64,000 bases of DNA. Source: Acanthococcus lagerstroemiae. Taxonomy: Eukaryota; Arthropoda; Insecta; Hemiptera; Eriococcidae. The stretch covers positions 22,563,626-22,627,625 of the forward strand of contig CM063110.1 in assembly GCA_031841125.1 (NCBI GenBank), read 5' to 3'. This document shows positions 13,201-22,145 of the stretch, in pieces. Each line of letters starts with the position of its first letter. Position 1 is the first letter of the stretch. A program made the position numbers and the translations under genes. Below the pieces are notes generated by a model that saw only the letters and a program-made list of their open reading frames with translations, was not told the DNA's origin and searched no databases.

Positions 13201-16200
13201 AACGTGTTTCTTTGCTATCATGGTTACAGTCATTCTAAAGAACATTCATGTGAGTCTCATGTGTGAAGACAATTTCATTTTGTTGACGGTATCAATTAAC
13301 AGTGTTACTACAGAAATGGAAATTTTATTGGAAAATTGAAAGATCATCAGCTTTTTGATTGCGAATCAGACAAGCATGATGTTTCGTTAACAATCGTGAA
13401 TGCTGATCATTAAAGTCATGGTAGACTTCTTGTGATAGTGACAGTAATAATATTGTCCCCCCTCTGACACCCCATTCCCCTTTTGTCAAGACCAGACCCC
13501 CCTAACACTAGATTTTGTTAGTCCACTGGTTATTGTGATTGCATTATGTAATTTGAGTGAATATTTCAAAATGAGTTTTCATGATGAGCTGAAAAATATA
13601 AATGAGTGGTACTCAACTGCGCAAGAAGTGACGTACTTGTATCCTTTTCGCCATGGAATGAGGGGAAAAGGAAGGGTTATTCAGTCAGCCTTTAGAGAAG
13701 AAAAAAGTGGAATTAGGACTTGAGGCCGCTTTCATCAGAAAGAATAAAAAAATGAAAACTTATTTCGTGACACAATAACTCCATTTCATCAGTCCACGTC
13801 CCAAATTGCTTCTCTAGTTCCTCTAGCTTTTCTGATACTGATCTTCTCTTTTCACCATTTTATTTTGTATTCTCTTAAGAATCTATACTGCTTGCAAAGG
13901 TAAACTTACAGTGCGATAATCTTCACATTTGTTTTTCCCTACTTTTTTAGGGACTACATAGGCTGTCGCTAAGGAACTGTGACTAAAATTTGTACGGCCC
14001 ACCAACGCTACCTATCTGCATTCCAACGCAGTAGGGGAGTAATTTGGTTCATTAGCTATTGATTGAGAGCATGCCGAGCTCATTTGATTGAAAACTTGCT
14101 GTTCCAAACTAATTTGAAACAAACCATATGCGTTGACCCCTCCAGGTTTTTTTAAGATTTTTTAAAGAAGGAAAAAAAGCATACGATTACAACATTTTTT
14201 ATTAATCATCATGTTTATCAAGTACACGAATATCTTTTTCAAAATACACACCATTCATTGCTATACAGCCATCCATTCGTTCTTGCCATTTATTGAACGT
14301 TTTTGCGTATTCTGCCGCTGGTAAGGAGGAGAAAAACATTTGTGCCGCAGTGATGACTTCTTGATTCGTCTTGAATTGATGACCATGTAAGGCTGCCTTC
14401 AGTTGAGGAAATAACCAAAAGTGTCACAGGGGCCGATTTTCTTAAAGAAGGACAAAAAAACATACAATTACAAAATTTTTTATTAATCATCATCTTCATT
14501 AGGTACCCGAATATCTTTTTCAAAATGAGCGCCATTCATGGCTATACAGGCGTCCATTTTTTCTTGCCGTTTATCAAACGTTTTCGCATATTCCAACGCC
14601 AGTATTAAGGAAGAAAACATCTGCGCCGCGGTGATGAGCGCCCACATACAGCTCGAACATTCCAGACACAGAAAACAAAAAAAATCAACCCCCCCCCCCC
14701 ATATAGTCCTGACCTTGGCCCCTGCGACTTTTGGTTATTTCCTCAACTGAAGGCAGCCTTACATGGTCATCAATTCAAGACGAATCAAGAAGTCATCACT
14801 GTGACACAAATGTTTTTCTCCTTGTTACCAGCCGCAGAATACACGATAACGTTTGATAAATGACAAGAACAAATGGACGCCTATATAGCCATGAATGGCG
14901 TGTATTTTGAAAAAGATATTCGTGTACTTGATAAACATGATGATTAATGAAAAATTTTGTAATCCTATGTTTTTTTTTTCTTTCTTTAAAAATTTTTTTT
15001 TAAACTGGGAGAGTTAATGCATATGGTTTCTTTCAAATTAGTTTGGAACAGCAAGTTTTTAATCAAATGAGCTTCATGTGGTCTCAATGGATAGCTAATG
15101 AACCAAATTATTCCCCTACTGCGTTGAAACACCAATAGGTAGCATTGGTGGACCGTCTGAATTTTAGTCTCAGTTACTTAGCCACAGCCTTTGTATAATT
15201 AACCTGCTTTTCTGGAAATCTATTGGCAATTCTTCTTCCTCAAACATTCTGCAAATTATTTCATGTAAATTTTTTAAAGCTACTTCTCCTGCATTCTTCA
15301 ATAACTCCCTTGAAATTTCATCAACTCCTTCTAATATACTTAGTTTCATCCCCCCCCCCCATCTAAAAGTAAGATTTCCTATTTGTTCATGCTCCACACT
15401 ATCTTTCCATACATGTACTTATATGTATGTACCTACCAGCTCCATTCTTTTACAGTTCTTCAATGTTCTCAATTCTGATAATTACAAATGACGTTTAGTA
15501 TTTGTAGTAACCTTGCAATTGAGCTGTATAAAAATTTAATATGTATGCATTTTTTAGGCAATATGTCCCAGTCGTTGGAGCATTTGAATATTTGTAAGTT
15601 GAATGTCGACAGTCACTCGTCTTCGGCATCCTCTCTCAGCACCTCTCCTCCTCGTATACCACCAGCGCCGCCGCTACCACCCGCGGATAGTCGGTACAAT
15701 TTAAATGTTGGCATGCACTGCGAAAATGGACTAACGTACAGCGTTTCTCAGAATAAAATCGTTCAGCTGTACTCGGCACAAAAGTAAGTTTTTTGAAGGT
15801 ATTGCGGCTTTTGAATTACTTATAACTCTCAAAGGTAAAATTGTACAAAGTGAACAGGTGTGGTTTTTATAGTTGTCCAACTCAAATGCAGGTATTACAA
15901 GTTCATAAAGAGAAAACAAACTGAGGCCTTGATTTTGCTGACTTATGAAATTTCAGTATCTGTAAGCTAAAAGAAGCAAATGTTTCTGCTATTTTGTGAC
16001 TTGATAAGTTGTATCCACCTATATAGGGTGTTTCTTTTACAATGACCCTCCTTCTACCTGGTAAGTAGGCAACCTACCCTGAAAATATATAGATATGTTT
16101 GCATACTCCTACGTTTGAAGGAGCTGAGTTATAGTCAAATTTTGAAAAGTTTTCTATCCACATTTTTCTTCTCATAACTGGAGATAGAGAGAAAAATGGT

Positions 16201-19200
16201 ACCGGTAATCATCAAGGTAGACAAATAGAAAAGGGAGATTAGAAAATATACTATCTAGGAAACGCTGAAATAAAGCAGGACCATTCCTTAGCCCAAAAGG
16301 AAGTCTGAGGAACTCGTACAAGCGCAGTCTTCTGGATATCTATGGGACATACAGGAATGTTATAAAATGCCCGCACTAAGTCTAAGTTGCTAAATAATTT
16401 TTTATTATGTAATTTATAAGTAAAATTTTGTAAATTAAGCAAAGGGTATCTATCAGGCATTATAACATTATTTAGTAGCCTGTGATCTCCAACAATTCTC
16501 AGTAACTTTCCTTTCTGGTTCACGACGACTATTGGCGATGCCTATGGAGACTTGGAAGGTTGACATACTCTAATTTCACACAGTCTGCAAAAATCAGCTC
16601 GGACCTCCCCTAGTACTTGTGGATATAATCTTCTTGGTTTCTGGTAGATTGGTAGGCCAATAGTTTCAATATAATGAAAAATGTCGTGAGGTAGTGCCAC
16701 TTGGTATTGCTGTGGTTTAGCAATGGCCTCATAAGCTCTTATCAGCTTATTGATTTCAGGGTGTAAGTTCAACTTCTTCTCATTGATAACACATACTGAT
16801 AAATTGGAACATAAATACTTTGACTCACTAAAGGAACTAACTAATGTCTTCTCATCAATTAGCTTTTCATTTTTTAAATCAACTATAATACCATAATTTG
16901 TGATAAAATCTGCACCTATTATTGGCTCCACCACATCTGCAACAACGAAATTCCAAACAAACTTCCTTGCCAGACCAATATCAATTGCCAAAACCACTGC
17001 ACCATATACTCAAATTGATTGACTATTGACTGAGAAAAGTTGATACTTTATTTCTGTTACCATTGATCTCCACTGGTTTGAATAGGGTACCACAGATGCT
17101 TCAGATCCAGTATCTACCAAAAAATCCAACGTATTGGACTTATCATAAATAAATAGATGTAACGGTTTGTAGGTGGACTGGAGGTCGTCGTCGCTACATT
17201 TAACGACCCTGATTCTCGTTTTTTAACGTACCTACTTTCAAATTTACAACTTGAACCACCACTACAGTAAGCTTTGTCACTGAACTTAGTATGATGATAG
17301 CACACAACATCAGTCCATGGCAAATGATTCCTACAAAAGGGTGAAGGTGATCTGCTGTGTTGGAAACCATAACCTCTGCCTCTGCCACGACCAAAATTAC
17401 GTCGACCTCGATAACTCTTCATGTTCTGGACTTTAACTTTCACTGACGCGATTTCACTTTTCATTTTCTTCAAGAACGCGAGTAAAAGTGAATCAGTACT
17501 GGCAGTCTCAGAACCACTGGCTTCGTTTGCAATTGCAGCAACTGATGCTTTTGACTCTTCTTGATTAGTACTTCATTTCAGCAGTTCCTAATCGGCCTGT
17601 TTCACTAATTCATCGAGCTTCAGAGCTGAACTCTGAGTAATTGCACTTCTGGTCTGCAGTGTAATCTTGTTTAGCCAAACACTTTTCAACATAGACTCGC
17701 TGATTCCGCTACAGACCAACTGCCTCATTTTTAGGAGAATTTTGGAAGGTTTGACTTCTGTATTGAATGTGACATTTGCGAGCAATTTATCGACCTTGGC
17801 TTGTTCCTGAGAGACCATGATCAGCTAAGAGTTTCTCTTTCGCCTTGGTATATGGATCTAAACACGTTTTCAGACTTGCCTGTGTAATAATATCTTCTAT
17901 CTTCTCAGTTTGAGTATCGTTCAAAGCCTGGAGAAGATGTGTGAATTTCTTCTGCTTGGTGACGTTCTCATTCTCGGTAAATATAAATTCTGCTTTTGAA
18001 AACCACAGCTGAGGATTTCCTTCCAAAAATAGTCTCTAAATGAGCCATCTCGAACAGTCAGTTAATTAAAACTCGCTTTTTCTCTGCGAAATTAACTACG
18101 ATTTTCACATTCTCTAGTAATGATACCTAGGCCGGAAAAATCATGAAATTACCGACGTCACGGTCGCCACTTGTAAACTGTTATGAATAACATTTAATAT
18201 GGAACTGAACTGTACACACAATAATGCAGGTACTACGTAGGTATAATATTACCTCTTATCATGTAACAATAGGTATGCATTGCGTTACAAATTCTTTCGA
18301 TTGAAAATTTTTAAATCAGTATAAAGTAATTGAGATATTGGAATGGGCAAGAAGGTGCAAAAAGAACTTATTACTAATTAAAATGTAGTATCTTGAAAAA
18401 ACAAGTTTTATGAGCAGTAAGAAAATATGTATCGATAATTTTGTACTGAGTGAGATTCATTTTATGAAAATCATGTTCAACTACTTTCCATAATCTTTAA
18501 TTTTTTTCTGTGTGGTTACCATAACTGTCATCTTGCACCTTTCCCCCATCGGTATACGCCACAGTTCCGGGAATAATGCCAAAATGTTACCAAAACCAAA
18601 TTTAACAACCTTTGGAACCAATTATTGGATACTCATATTCAGTTTTACAAAATAGTAGAACCCCTCTCCTTCATTGCACGGGCCGCAATTTGAAATACGG
18701 GGTAAATAGATGAGAGAAAGGAGGTGAATCAGCCCCATAAACGATATAGGTAACTTTGTGAATAGCTGAAGAAGATGATTATTATCTTCATGAGGTCTGT
18801 GCAGCTGTGTTAAAAAGTAATATTTTCAACGGGGATATGAACTTCATTTTGAGCAGTTCTAATCCAGATTCAAGAAAATTGCTAAGGACCTTTCTCATGG
18901 GAAGCGAGCAAGTTTCACGGGAAATTGAAAAAATGTGAAAATTGCTTGATATAAATTGTACTACAATATATTGATTTTATGAACACCCTGTTGAACCGAT
19001 TCCGACCATTTTCCCCCCGTGATTACCGCTAACTGCCCTCTACTATTACCTACGGGTACCATTTTCCTGTCTTATCTCCAGTCGTGAGAAGGAAAAAAAT
19101 TCAAAAGATAGGAAACTTTTCAAAATTTGACCTTAACCTTAGCCCCTTCAAAAGTAAGAGTATACAAACATATCTACATATTGTCGTGGTAGATTGCCTA

Positions 19201-21086
19201 CTTACCGGGTGGAAGGAGCGTCATTGCAAAAGAGACACCTTGTATAGGTGGATTGCCTTGGAAGATCATTCCTCAAGATTACCTCAGTATATCATCTAGG
19301 CAGAGATGTGTTGATGGTCGAGCGAATTGTGCAACCATTCGCGGCAACGAAAAGCTCAGAATGAAAATATTTTGACCGTAATACCTTGGAAGAACGTTAT
19401 TCTTCAATGTGACCGAAGAGTGATCAGCTCGGAGGTGCATGTGTGTGTACCTGAAAATTTCGATTTCTCTCGACTAGCATGAACCAAAATGTTTTTTTGT
19501 CTTGCCTGTTGAGTTTGGCATAAATTATATGTGCTGAACTGGGCCTCAACATGAACCTGGAAGTTTCGATTCCTCTCGATGAGTGCACCCTAAAACGTTC
19601 TTTCGTACTGTTTGTGAACTCGGAAAATTTTAAAATTCCTCTCCAGAGATTCATAGAGCTTCCTGCCTTGAAGCGGATCTGTACGAACATGTAGATCTCG
19701 GTTTCAAAATTGTCCGTACCCATAACCAAAAGTTGAAAGCTTCCGCAACGTCGATGATCATACGTATATTTCTGTCTCATTCACAGTCAAAGCAACCAGA
19801 ACGCTGAGTCGAAAGACACTGTCGCAGTCGGCGGCATCCGAAAAAACGACGCGCTTTCAAACCCGAATACCAGCTTCACGTTGCAGCTGCCATCGCAGTT
19901 CCAAGGTAACGCGGCTATGTTCTCAAAACAGGGACATAACGCGAATAATCTAGTCACGAAAGATATCCTAGATCTGGGAGTGGACGCGACGGCACCTAAC
20001 GCGGAAGCCCCACAGTCGAGCGCCGTCGTACCGCCGAAACGAGACCGCGATTCGTTCGGGCCGCCGCTGCGGACGTTCACCCAGAGCCAGCAGCAGCGTA
20101 AAAGGACGTCCGAGTGCATCGTTGACCGGAAGACCAGCCGTAAAGCCTGCGCCGACACCGTCGTATGTTACCAAAACAGTGCGCAAAGCGCCCAGCAGCT
20201 GTGCAGACGACCGCAGGATGTGGCCAAGCCGCGTCTTCCGTTCGACCTATCGGAAAGCGCCGTCCAGAAAACCGCTGAATGCCACTCGCAGGCCAACACG
20301 TTCAACAACAACAACGATCAGGCAATCAAAATTTTCACTTCTCATTCAACGAACAGTCTATCGGTGGTCGAGAAGAATGCGACGGCGTACAACGCGACCA
20401 CCACGACCACGACGACGCAGTTCTCGACGGTCAAGTACCGCACCAACATACTGGAGCAGCTGAAACATCCGCAATCGGCTCGCGACAGTGGCGTTGCAAA
20501 CCTTCCTCAGGCGGAGAAGGAAGACGACACAAAAGGCGGCGGCAAAGTGCTGAACCTGACGAAGGAGTTCGAGGCGAAATGCAACGTCTTCGATCGCAGC
20601 AAGCAACGAAAGAGGCGACCGGCGCTCGAGGATAACAACAACAACGACGATGCTCGCAGTCTTCCGTGTTCGCCGGTCAACGAACCGACGTCCGCCAAGT
20701 CGGCCGGCGTCGGTCGGGCGGCGCCGCCGCCGCCGCCGCCACTGACGAACTCGTCGATGGAGGATCTCTCGGTGCGCAAACTGGTGGGCAAGTACGAGGT
20801 GGCCAAGTGTAATAAGGAGCGCTCGAAGAGCGAACGAAAGCAGCAGCCGCCGATTCCGCCGAGGAATTCCAGTTTGGACATCGGTTTGGCGCAGACGAAG
20901 GTGGGCCCGCCCGGCAAATACGGCGGCAGCGGCCATCGCGTGCCGCCGATGATGAAGTTTTTGGGCAATACGTCGAACGAAGTGCGGACAACGATCGCTA
21001 AAGCGAATCCTCTGTCCAAGTTCACGTTTTATAAGCAGCGAAATAATCCTCCTCCTCCTCCTCCTCCTGTTTTTAATACCATGTGA
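3545..21086 (+). CDS. ssh: slingshot protein phosphatase gene (spliced CDS, whole extent)
   Basis: Slingshot dephosphorylates and so reactivates cofilin/ADF, promoting actin filament turnover; it acts in the cytoplasm on F-actin. Exons used: 3545-3612 (tentative), 3988-4342, 4415-4593, 4666-4731, 5867-6061, 6541-6810, 11354-11500, 11677-11860, 11942-12245, 15558-15783, 19787-21086. Every junction keeps phase and the sum is 3294 nt (1097 residues plus stop). Counting from 3545, the domains in order are SSH-N (about 119-285), DEK-C (about 292-345), dual-specificity phosphatase (about 356-490; Cys437 and Arg443 in HCKMGISR), the conserved GMLDAMKNKEKL / RSKSETNLKS segment, and a proline-rich tail. 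Identity is certain from recalled family motifs such as FKPVSVQAMW, LGSEWNASNLEEL and RPKSWSP. The true N-terminus is unresolved. Confidence 0.97.
3988..4342 (+). CDS. ssh: ssh exon: Ser-rich linker into SSH-N start
   Basis: The 3' half reads CFIQQHLQSMFGLLRREETLKM, the conserved beginning of the slingshot SSH-N region, and the exon ends in phase 0 at ATG|GTATTA. The 5' half is Ser/Thr-rich low complexity (SSSSSTSSLSTSS-like), as expected for the variable N-terminal linker. The left boundary is uncertain: acceptor ..CTCATAG at 3987 fits the tentative upstream exon, but the frame is open back to 3950 (acceptor TTATAG) and contains ATG at 3959 and 4001, which could be starts. Confidence 0.85.
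4415..4593 (+). CDS. ssh: ssh exon: SSH-N core
   Basis: It encodes AVRLESAHPGRTRYLVVVSR, then the ECCLLGIDC and TTVGLVLKVLADTAITLDGD segments, near-identical in pattern to other slingshots. The acceptor is ATTCTTAG at 4414. The donor must be GTCGGT at 4594, because only this cut joins in frame to GFSVSVCG; it departs from the GTRAGT consensus at +3 to +5. Confidence 0.95.
4666..4731 (+). CDS. ssh: ssh micro-exon: SSH-N, GFSVSVCG to QAMW
   Basis: A 66-nt exon follows a 72-nt intron. It encodes GFSVSVCGHQHIFKPVSVQAM and the first two bases of the Trp codon, a hallmark slingshot block. The acceptor is TTTTGCAG and the donor GTGAGT. Confidence 0.95.
5297..5682. mobile_element. hAT-like MITE in ssh intron
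   Basis: Inverted termini TAGAGCACTGCACGAGTA (left) and its near-complement (right, ending 5682) bound 386 bp without coding capacity. The interior is rich in ACGAGTA/TACTCGT palindromic motifs. Flanking octamers GTACATAG and GTCCATAC match at 6 of 8 positions, consistent with an old 8-bp target duplication as made by hAT transposases. Confidence 0.6.
5867..6061 (+). CDS. ssh: ssh exon: end of SSH-N
   Basis: It encodes SALQTLYKVSNKAR, NYFEGG, WVAYYEQSIESDRSCLNEW and SRRPPSPDSLRS, matching the conserved slingshot sequence before the DEK-C domain. The first base completes the Trp codon split at 4731; the donor is GTGAGT at 6062. The end in AA is completed to Lys by A at 6541. Confidence 0.95.
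6541..6810 (+). CDS. ssh: ssh exon: DEK-C domain and start of phosphatase domain
   Basis: PRERLETERIIRSTLKEIMM, then SVDLDQVTSKYIRSRLEEQL and DLREFKSFIDQEML, is the DEK-C-type region conserved in slingshots. It is followed by VFSHVYLGSEWNASNLEEL, which opens the dual-specificity phosphatase fold. The acceptor is GCCTCTAG at 6540. An earlier acceptor-like TTTCAG at 6488 leaves the wrong phase and was not used. Confidence 0.95.
7484..7810. mobile_element. MITE with ~41-bp inverted termini
   Basis: The left end (AGGTTGGTCCACACGAGGAT...) and right end (...ATCCTCGCGTGGACCCACCT) are inverted copies over about 40 bp with several mismatches, enclosing a non-coding interior full of GATGATCAGC-type motifs. 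The target duplication is unclear; TA-containing flanks leave the superfamily open. It lies in ssh intron 6811-11353. Confidence 0.65.
8054..8243. mobile_element. 190-bp MITE, TA target
   Basis: GCTCTGTTCGTTT at the left and AAACGAACAGAGC at the right are perfect inverted termini, each flanked by TA. The interior repeats GTGTAC/GTACAC motifs (TGTACACCAGTGTACACTGTAC near 8105). TA flanks suggest a Tc1/mariner-type or similar transposase in trans. Confidence 0.7.
8318..8420 (-). mobile_element. Possible LINE 3' tail, antisense
   Basis: Read on the - strand, the segment ends in an AAAT-type simple repeat (TTTATTTATTTATTTTATTT on +) preceded by a short hairpin (GAGAGGAGC / GCTCCCTCTC). This organisation resembles the 3' end of non-LTR elements and parallels the tail at 1470-1553. 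No coding sequence is left. Confidence 0.3.
8804..9306. mobile_element. Short TIR element split by a hAT insertion
   Basis: AGGGTGTCTACC at 8804 faces GGTAGACACC ending near 9306. The material between is about 140 bp once the inserted hAT element (8853-9208) and its 8-bp duplication are removed. Related ends occur at 10124-10482 and, more distantly, 60181-60794. The superfamily is probably hAT from the CAGGGTGTCTACC-like terminus. Confidence 0.5.
8853..9208. mobile_element. Non-autonomous hAT element with perfect 8-bp TSD
   Basis: Termini CAGTGGCGCAACCA and TGGTTGCGCCACTG are inverted. AGCATGAT directly flanks both ends (8845-8852 and 9209-9216). The length is 356 bp; poly-T and poly-G runs occur inside and no transposase. 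It sits inside another TIR element, so it is the younger of the two. Confidence 0.9.
9485..9704 (+). mobile_element. tRNA-derived SINE, copy 1
   Basis: The head GGGTCTGGTTGGCCGATTGG matches a pol III A box, and GGTTCGAGCCC near 9541 a B box. A ~150-bp body follows (AGAGGGCTAAGACAGCC, CAGCCTCCCCGACG). Flanking GACTAAATCTTCTT (9471-9484) and GACTGAATCCTCTT (9705-9718) form a 14-bp target duplication with two mismatches. Two further copies occur in the window. Confidence 0.9.
10124..10482. mobile_element. hAT-like TIR element (CAGGGTATCTACC ends)
   Basis: CAGGGTATCTACCTG at the left faces TTGGTAGACACACTG at the right. Subterminal CATGAAA/TCATGA words are also shared in inverted order. The interior carries a GT/GA microsatellite and no ORF. 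No clear target duplication was found. Confidence 0.55.
10192..10230. repeat. (GT)n(GA)n microsatellite
   Basis: Alternating GT repeats with one interruption run directly into GA repeats. Confidence 0.95.
10622..10742. repeat. Two-copy tandem repeat, ~61-bp unit
   Basis: ACTTTCAGTTGTTTGAGCGA at 10622 recurs as ACTTTCAGTTTTTTAAGCGA at 10683, each followed by an AAAC(T/C)-AATAT-AGTA-TTTTC series and GAATTTTG. Confidence 0.75.
11354..11500 (+). CDS. ssh: ssh exon: phosphatase domain, ILNVTREIDNFFPG
   Basis: It encodes IRHILNVTREIDNFFPGTF and YMNVRVYDDDNTDLLKHWD, including the general-acid Asp region (VYDDD) of dual-specificity phosphatases. The acceptor is GGTTTCAG and the donor GTAAGT. The 4.5-kb intron before it is the most element-rich part of the gene. 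Confidence 0.96.
11677..11860 (+). CDS. ssh: ssh exon: phosphatase active site
   Basis: It carries the CX5R signature in LVHCKMGISRSASVVIAYAM; the catalytic Cys codon is at 11705-11707. SCIKPNQNFLNQLETYQ closes the domain. The acceptor is TTGTTGCAG. The donor is GTCGGA at 11861, again weak at +3 to +5; reading through would hit TAA after two codons, and phase 0 fits the next exon. Confidence 0.97.
11942..12245 (+). CDS. ssh: ssh exon: GMLDAMKNKEKL regulatory segment
   Basis: It encodes GMLDAMKNKEKLQRSKSETN, LKS, a Lys/Arg-rich stretch and RPKSWSPDNL. The first block follows the phosphatase domain in all slingshots I recall and includes RSKSE-type serine sites of the kind bound by 14-3-3 in the family. 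The preceding intron is only 81 nt. The donor is GTGAGC at 12246. Confidence 0.96.
13957..15193. mobile_element. Fold-back mariner element inserted in the LINE
   Basis: Inverted termini CATAGGCTGTCGCTAAG and CTTAGCCACAGCCTTTG are each bounded by TA (13955-13956, 15194-15195), the mariner target. The ends stay complementary over several hundred bp. Inside are three transposase C-terminal pieces: - strand about 14186-14437 and 14450-14640, + strand about 14640-14948. The + piece carries the catalytic-Asp block DERPHTARTFQTQK (DNARPH-like in mariners) and CDFWxFPQLKAALHG. No N-terminal DNA-binding region is present, so the copy cannot encode transposase. Confidence 0.88.
14640..14948 (+). pseudogene. 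mariner transposase C-terminal fragment
   Basis: Frames join ERPHTARTFQTQK, YSPDLGPCDFWxFPQLKAAL, HGHQFKTNQEVIT and MACILKKIF-type pieces with frameshifts and a poly-C run at about 14690. These match the last catalytic Asp and C-terminus of mariner transposases. It faces two shorter copies of the same C-terminus on the - strand at 14186-14640. The gene is dead. Confidence 0.8.
15558..15783 (+). CDS. ssh: ssh exon: C-terminal Ser/Pro linker
   Basis: It encodes NMSQSLEHLNICKLNVDSH, a Ser-rich run, SPPRIPPAPPLPPADS and ENGLTYSVSQNKIVQLYSAQ. The SQSLEHL and YSVSQNKIV pieces resemble the insect slingshot C-terminal region. Its leading GC completes the Gly codon split at 12245, and its final AA is completed by T at 19787. 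The acceptor is TTTTTTAG and the donor GTAAGT. Confidence 0.9.
16206..18180 (-). mobile_element. Ty3/gypsy retrotransposon, 5' part only, decayed
   Basis: Read on the - strand: a putative tRNA primer-binding site (18152-18169); Gag with NPQLWFSKAEFIF and a Cys/His stretch CYHHTKFSDKAYC (about 17300); protease with LVDTGSEASVVP (about 17110) and PIIGADFITNYGI; then reverse transcriptase with GDHRLLNN, LDLVRAFYNIPV and, after a frameshift, the YLDD catalytic motif near 16220. The sequence stops there, at the inner edge of the left TIR. RNase H, integrase and the 3' LTR are missing. Several frameshifts show it is inactive. Confidence 0.85.
18152..18169 (-). other. Putative gypsy primer-binding site
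   Basis: The - strand reads TGGCGACCGTGACGTCGG, an 18-nt TGG-initiated sequence typical of the tRNA-complementary PBS next to a 5' LTR. LTR-like sequence ending TTCATAACA lies just beyond it; the outer LTR edge could not be fixed. Confidence 0.6.
18486..18790. repeat. Dispersed repeat, copy 1
   Basis: About 300 bp here align collinearly with 52911-53225: TTAATTTTTTTC(T/C)GTGTGG, CGCCACAGTTC, CAAAATGTTAC, AACCAATTATTGGATA, GAGGTGAAT and AGCTGAAGAAGATGATTA. No coding is apparent. The family is unknown to me. Confidence 0.8.
19787..21086 (+). CDS. ssh: ssh terminal coding exon: proline-rich tail
   Basis: A 433-codon exon ends in TGA at 21084-21086. It is much GC-richer than its surroundings and encodes a low-complexity tail with Asn and Thr runs, GRAAPPPPPP, SMEDLSVRKLVGKYEVAK, QQPPIPPRNSS and a terminal NPPPPPPPVFNTM. 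The family's C-terminus binds F-actin and carries regulatory phosphosites; the exact sites here cannot be assigned by eye. The acceptor is CATTCACAG at 19786. Long frames on the other strand are shadows of its GC-rich codons. Confidence 0.93.
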
Positions 21087-21767
21087 GGAGTCTTTAAGTG
21101 AAAGAAAACCGCAATCATTGCGTATGTGAATTAATCTAGATCATTATTTTATAATTTACTTTACTTTGTGTATTATTTCTCTCTGTTTCGATTTTTATTC
21201 CCCCTCCCCCTTCCCCGTCCCGTTCTTTTTAGAAATATTTACGAATCGAGTTCATGATGTAGTGTGTACGAAAAGAACTCTTTCTATCACTCATGACAAC
21301 ATTTATTATATTGATTTATAAACTGAGAATACTGAGAATGATCTGACGATTAATTTTTTTTGTTTTTCTTTCTTCCTTTCTTTTTTCTCAAATTAACCGC
21401 ATCATTTGTTACAATATTGTTAATTTATGTACTGCTATTCAGTTTACGCTCTATGTAATGTAAGTTGATTAATTTTTACGACCGACTTTTGCTTTTTAAT
21501 TTTTTTTTTCTTCGTGTTTTCTACGAGTGGAAATTATATTTTTGTGATTTTTAAAAGAAAATGAAATAGTTCTATTTACGGAGTAGTTTCTTTAGCAACG
21601 AAGAGTTTAATGCACTTCGAAGTGAACAGATAGGTGGGAGGCCAAGAATTATCCAATCATGTTTTCTGAAGACGAAGTCAGATTAACGTGGGCAGAGCTC
21701 CAGTTCGGTGAGCTACTGACGACGACATAATCTAAAGAGCTCCGCTGAAAATGACCCAACGATCACG
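21087..21767 (+). other. ssh 3' UTR and downstream flank
   Basis: T-rich, AT-rich sequence follows the ssh stop codon, as expected for a 3' UTR. I did not see a canonical AATAAA here, so the polyadenylation site is not placed. Nothing else is recognisable. Confidence 0.4.
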
Positions 21768-22131
21768 GCCATTTTCCGTTTCACCCCACAGGTGAGTGAC
21801 AGTGTTCACATTTAAATAATTTGCATGCTATATAAGAATGAATTTTTTCCAGGCAGTGTCCAGGCCCACCATGAGGGTGACTTCGAATATTTTTCCAACC
21901 AGTACCCTGATGCCTCTACGAGGGTACTCGTACATTGAAATGCAGTGCAAGATTGCACAAAAATTACAAAGAGCCGTTTTACCCCAAGACAGCCATTTTC
22001 CGTTTCACCCCACAAGTGAAGTGACAGTGGTCACATTTACATATTTGCATTCTTCATCAAAATGGATATTTCCTGCTAGGACCCAGTCTCTCCGTGAAGG
22101 GTAACAGTGGTCACATTTGCATCCTTCATAC
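21768..22131. repeat. Degenerate tandem repeat, ~222-bp unit
   Basis: CCATTTTCCGTTTCACCCCACA at about 21771 recurs at 21994, each followed by a GTGACAGTG(T/G)TCACATTTA-like segment and TTTGCAT. A third partial copy (AACAGTGGTCACATTTGCAT) follows at 22103. The block abuts the satellite array. Confidence 0.7.
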
Positions 22132-22145
22132 GAATTCGAACTCGA

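Larger units (their letters stand above)
12250..15400 (-). mobile_element. Decayed LINE (RTE/Craft-like), antisense in ssh intron
   Basis: On the - strand the order is that of an endonuclease-reverse transcriptase LINE. At 15397-15196 is GVDEISRELLKNAGEVALKN and EEELPIDFQKS. The RT then continues past the mariner insertion at 13954-13880 with VPKKVGKNKCEDYRTVSL. Near 13120-13060 is ALFVDLEKAFDNVEW (motif A). At about 12430-12260 is a C-terminal RGRQRMSYEKQIMKD and REKWRN tail. Stops and frameshifts abound and the 5' endonuclease part is not seen. The 3' end recurs at 47440-47595. Confidence 0.8.
16013..19253. mobile_element. TIR element (~200-bp termini) enclosing gypsy sequence
   Basis: The left terminus 16013-16205 and right terminus 19051-19253 are inverted copies of about 195-200 bp, from ATCCACCTATA(C/T)A at the outside to AAAATGGTACC at the inside. 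A third copy of this end is at 63745-63830. No transposase is visible inside. The interior holds a gypsy fragment, a dispersed repeat (18486-18790) and about 260 bp of unassigned sequence. I cannot name the superfamily, and no target duplication is clear. Confidence 0.7.

Noticed and set aside
20358..21025. Long - strand frames opposite the last ssh exon
   Set aside because: They are shadows of a GC-rich coding exon; the proteins are Arg/Ala/Ser low complexity and the + strand frame is phased with the ssh splice site.
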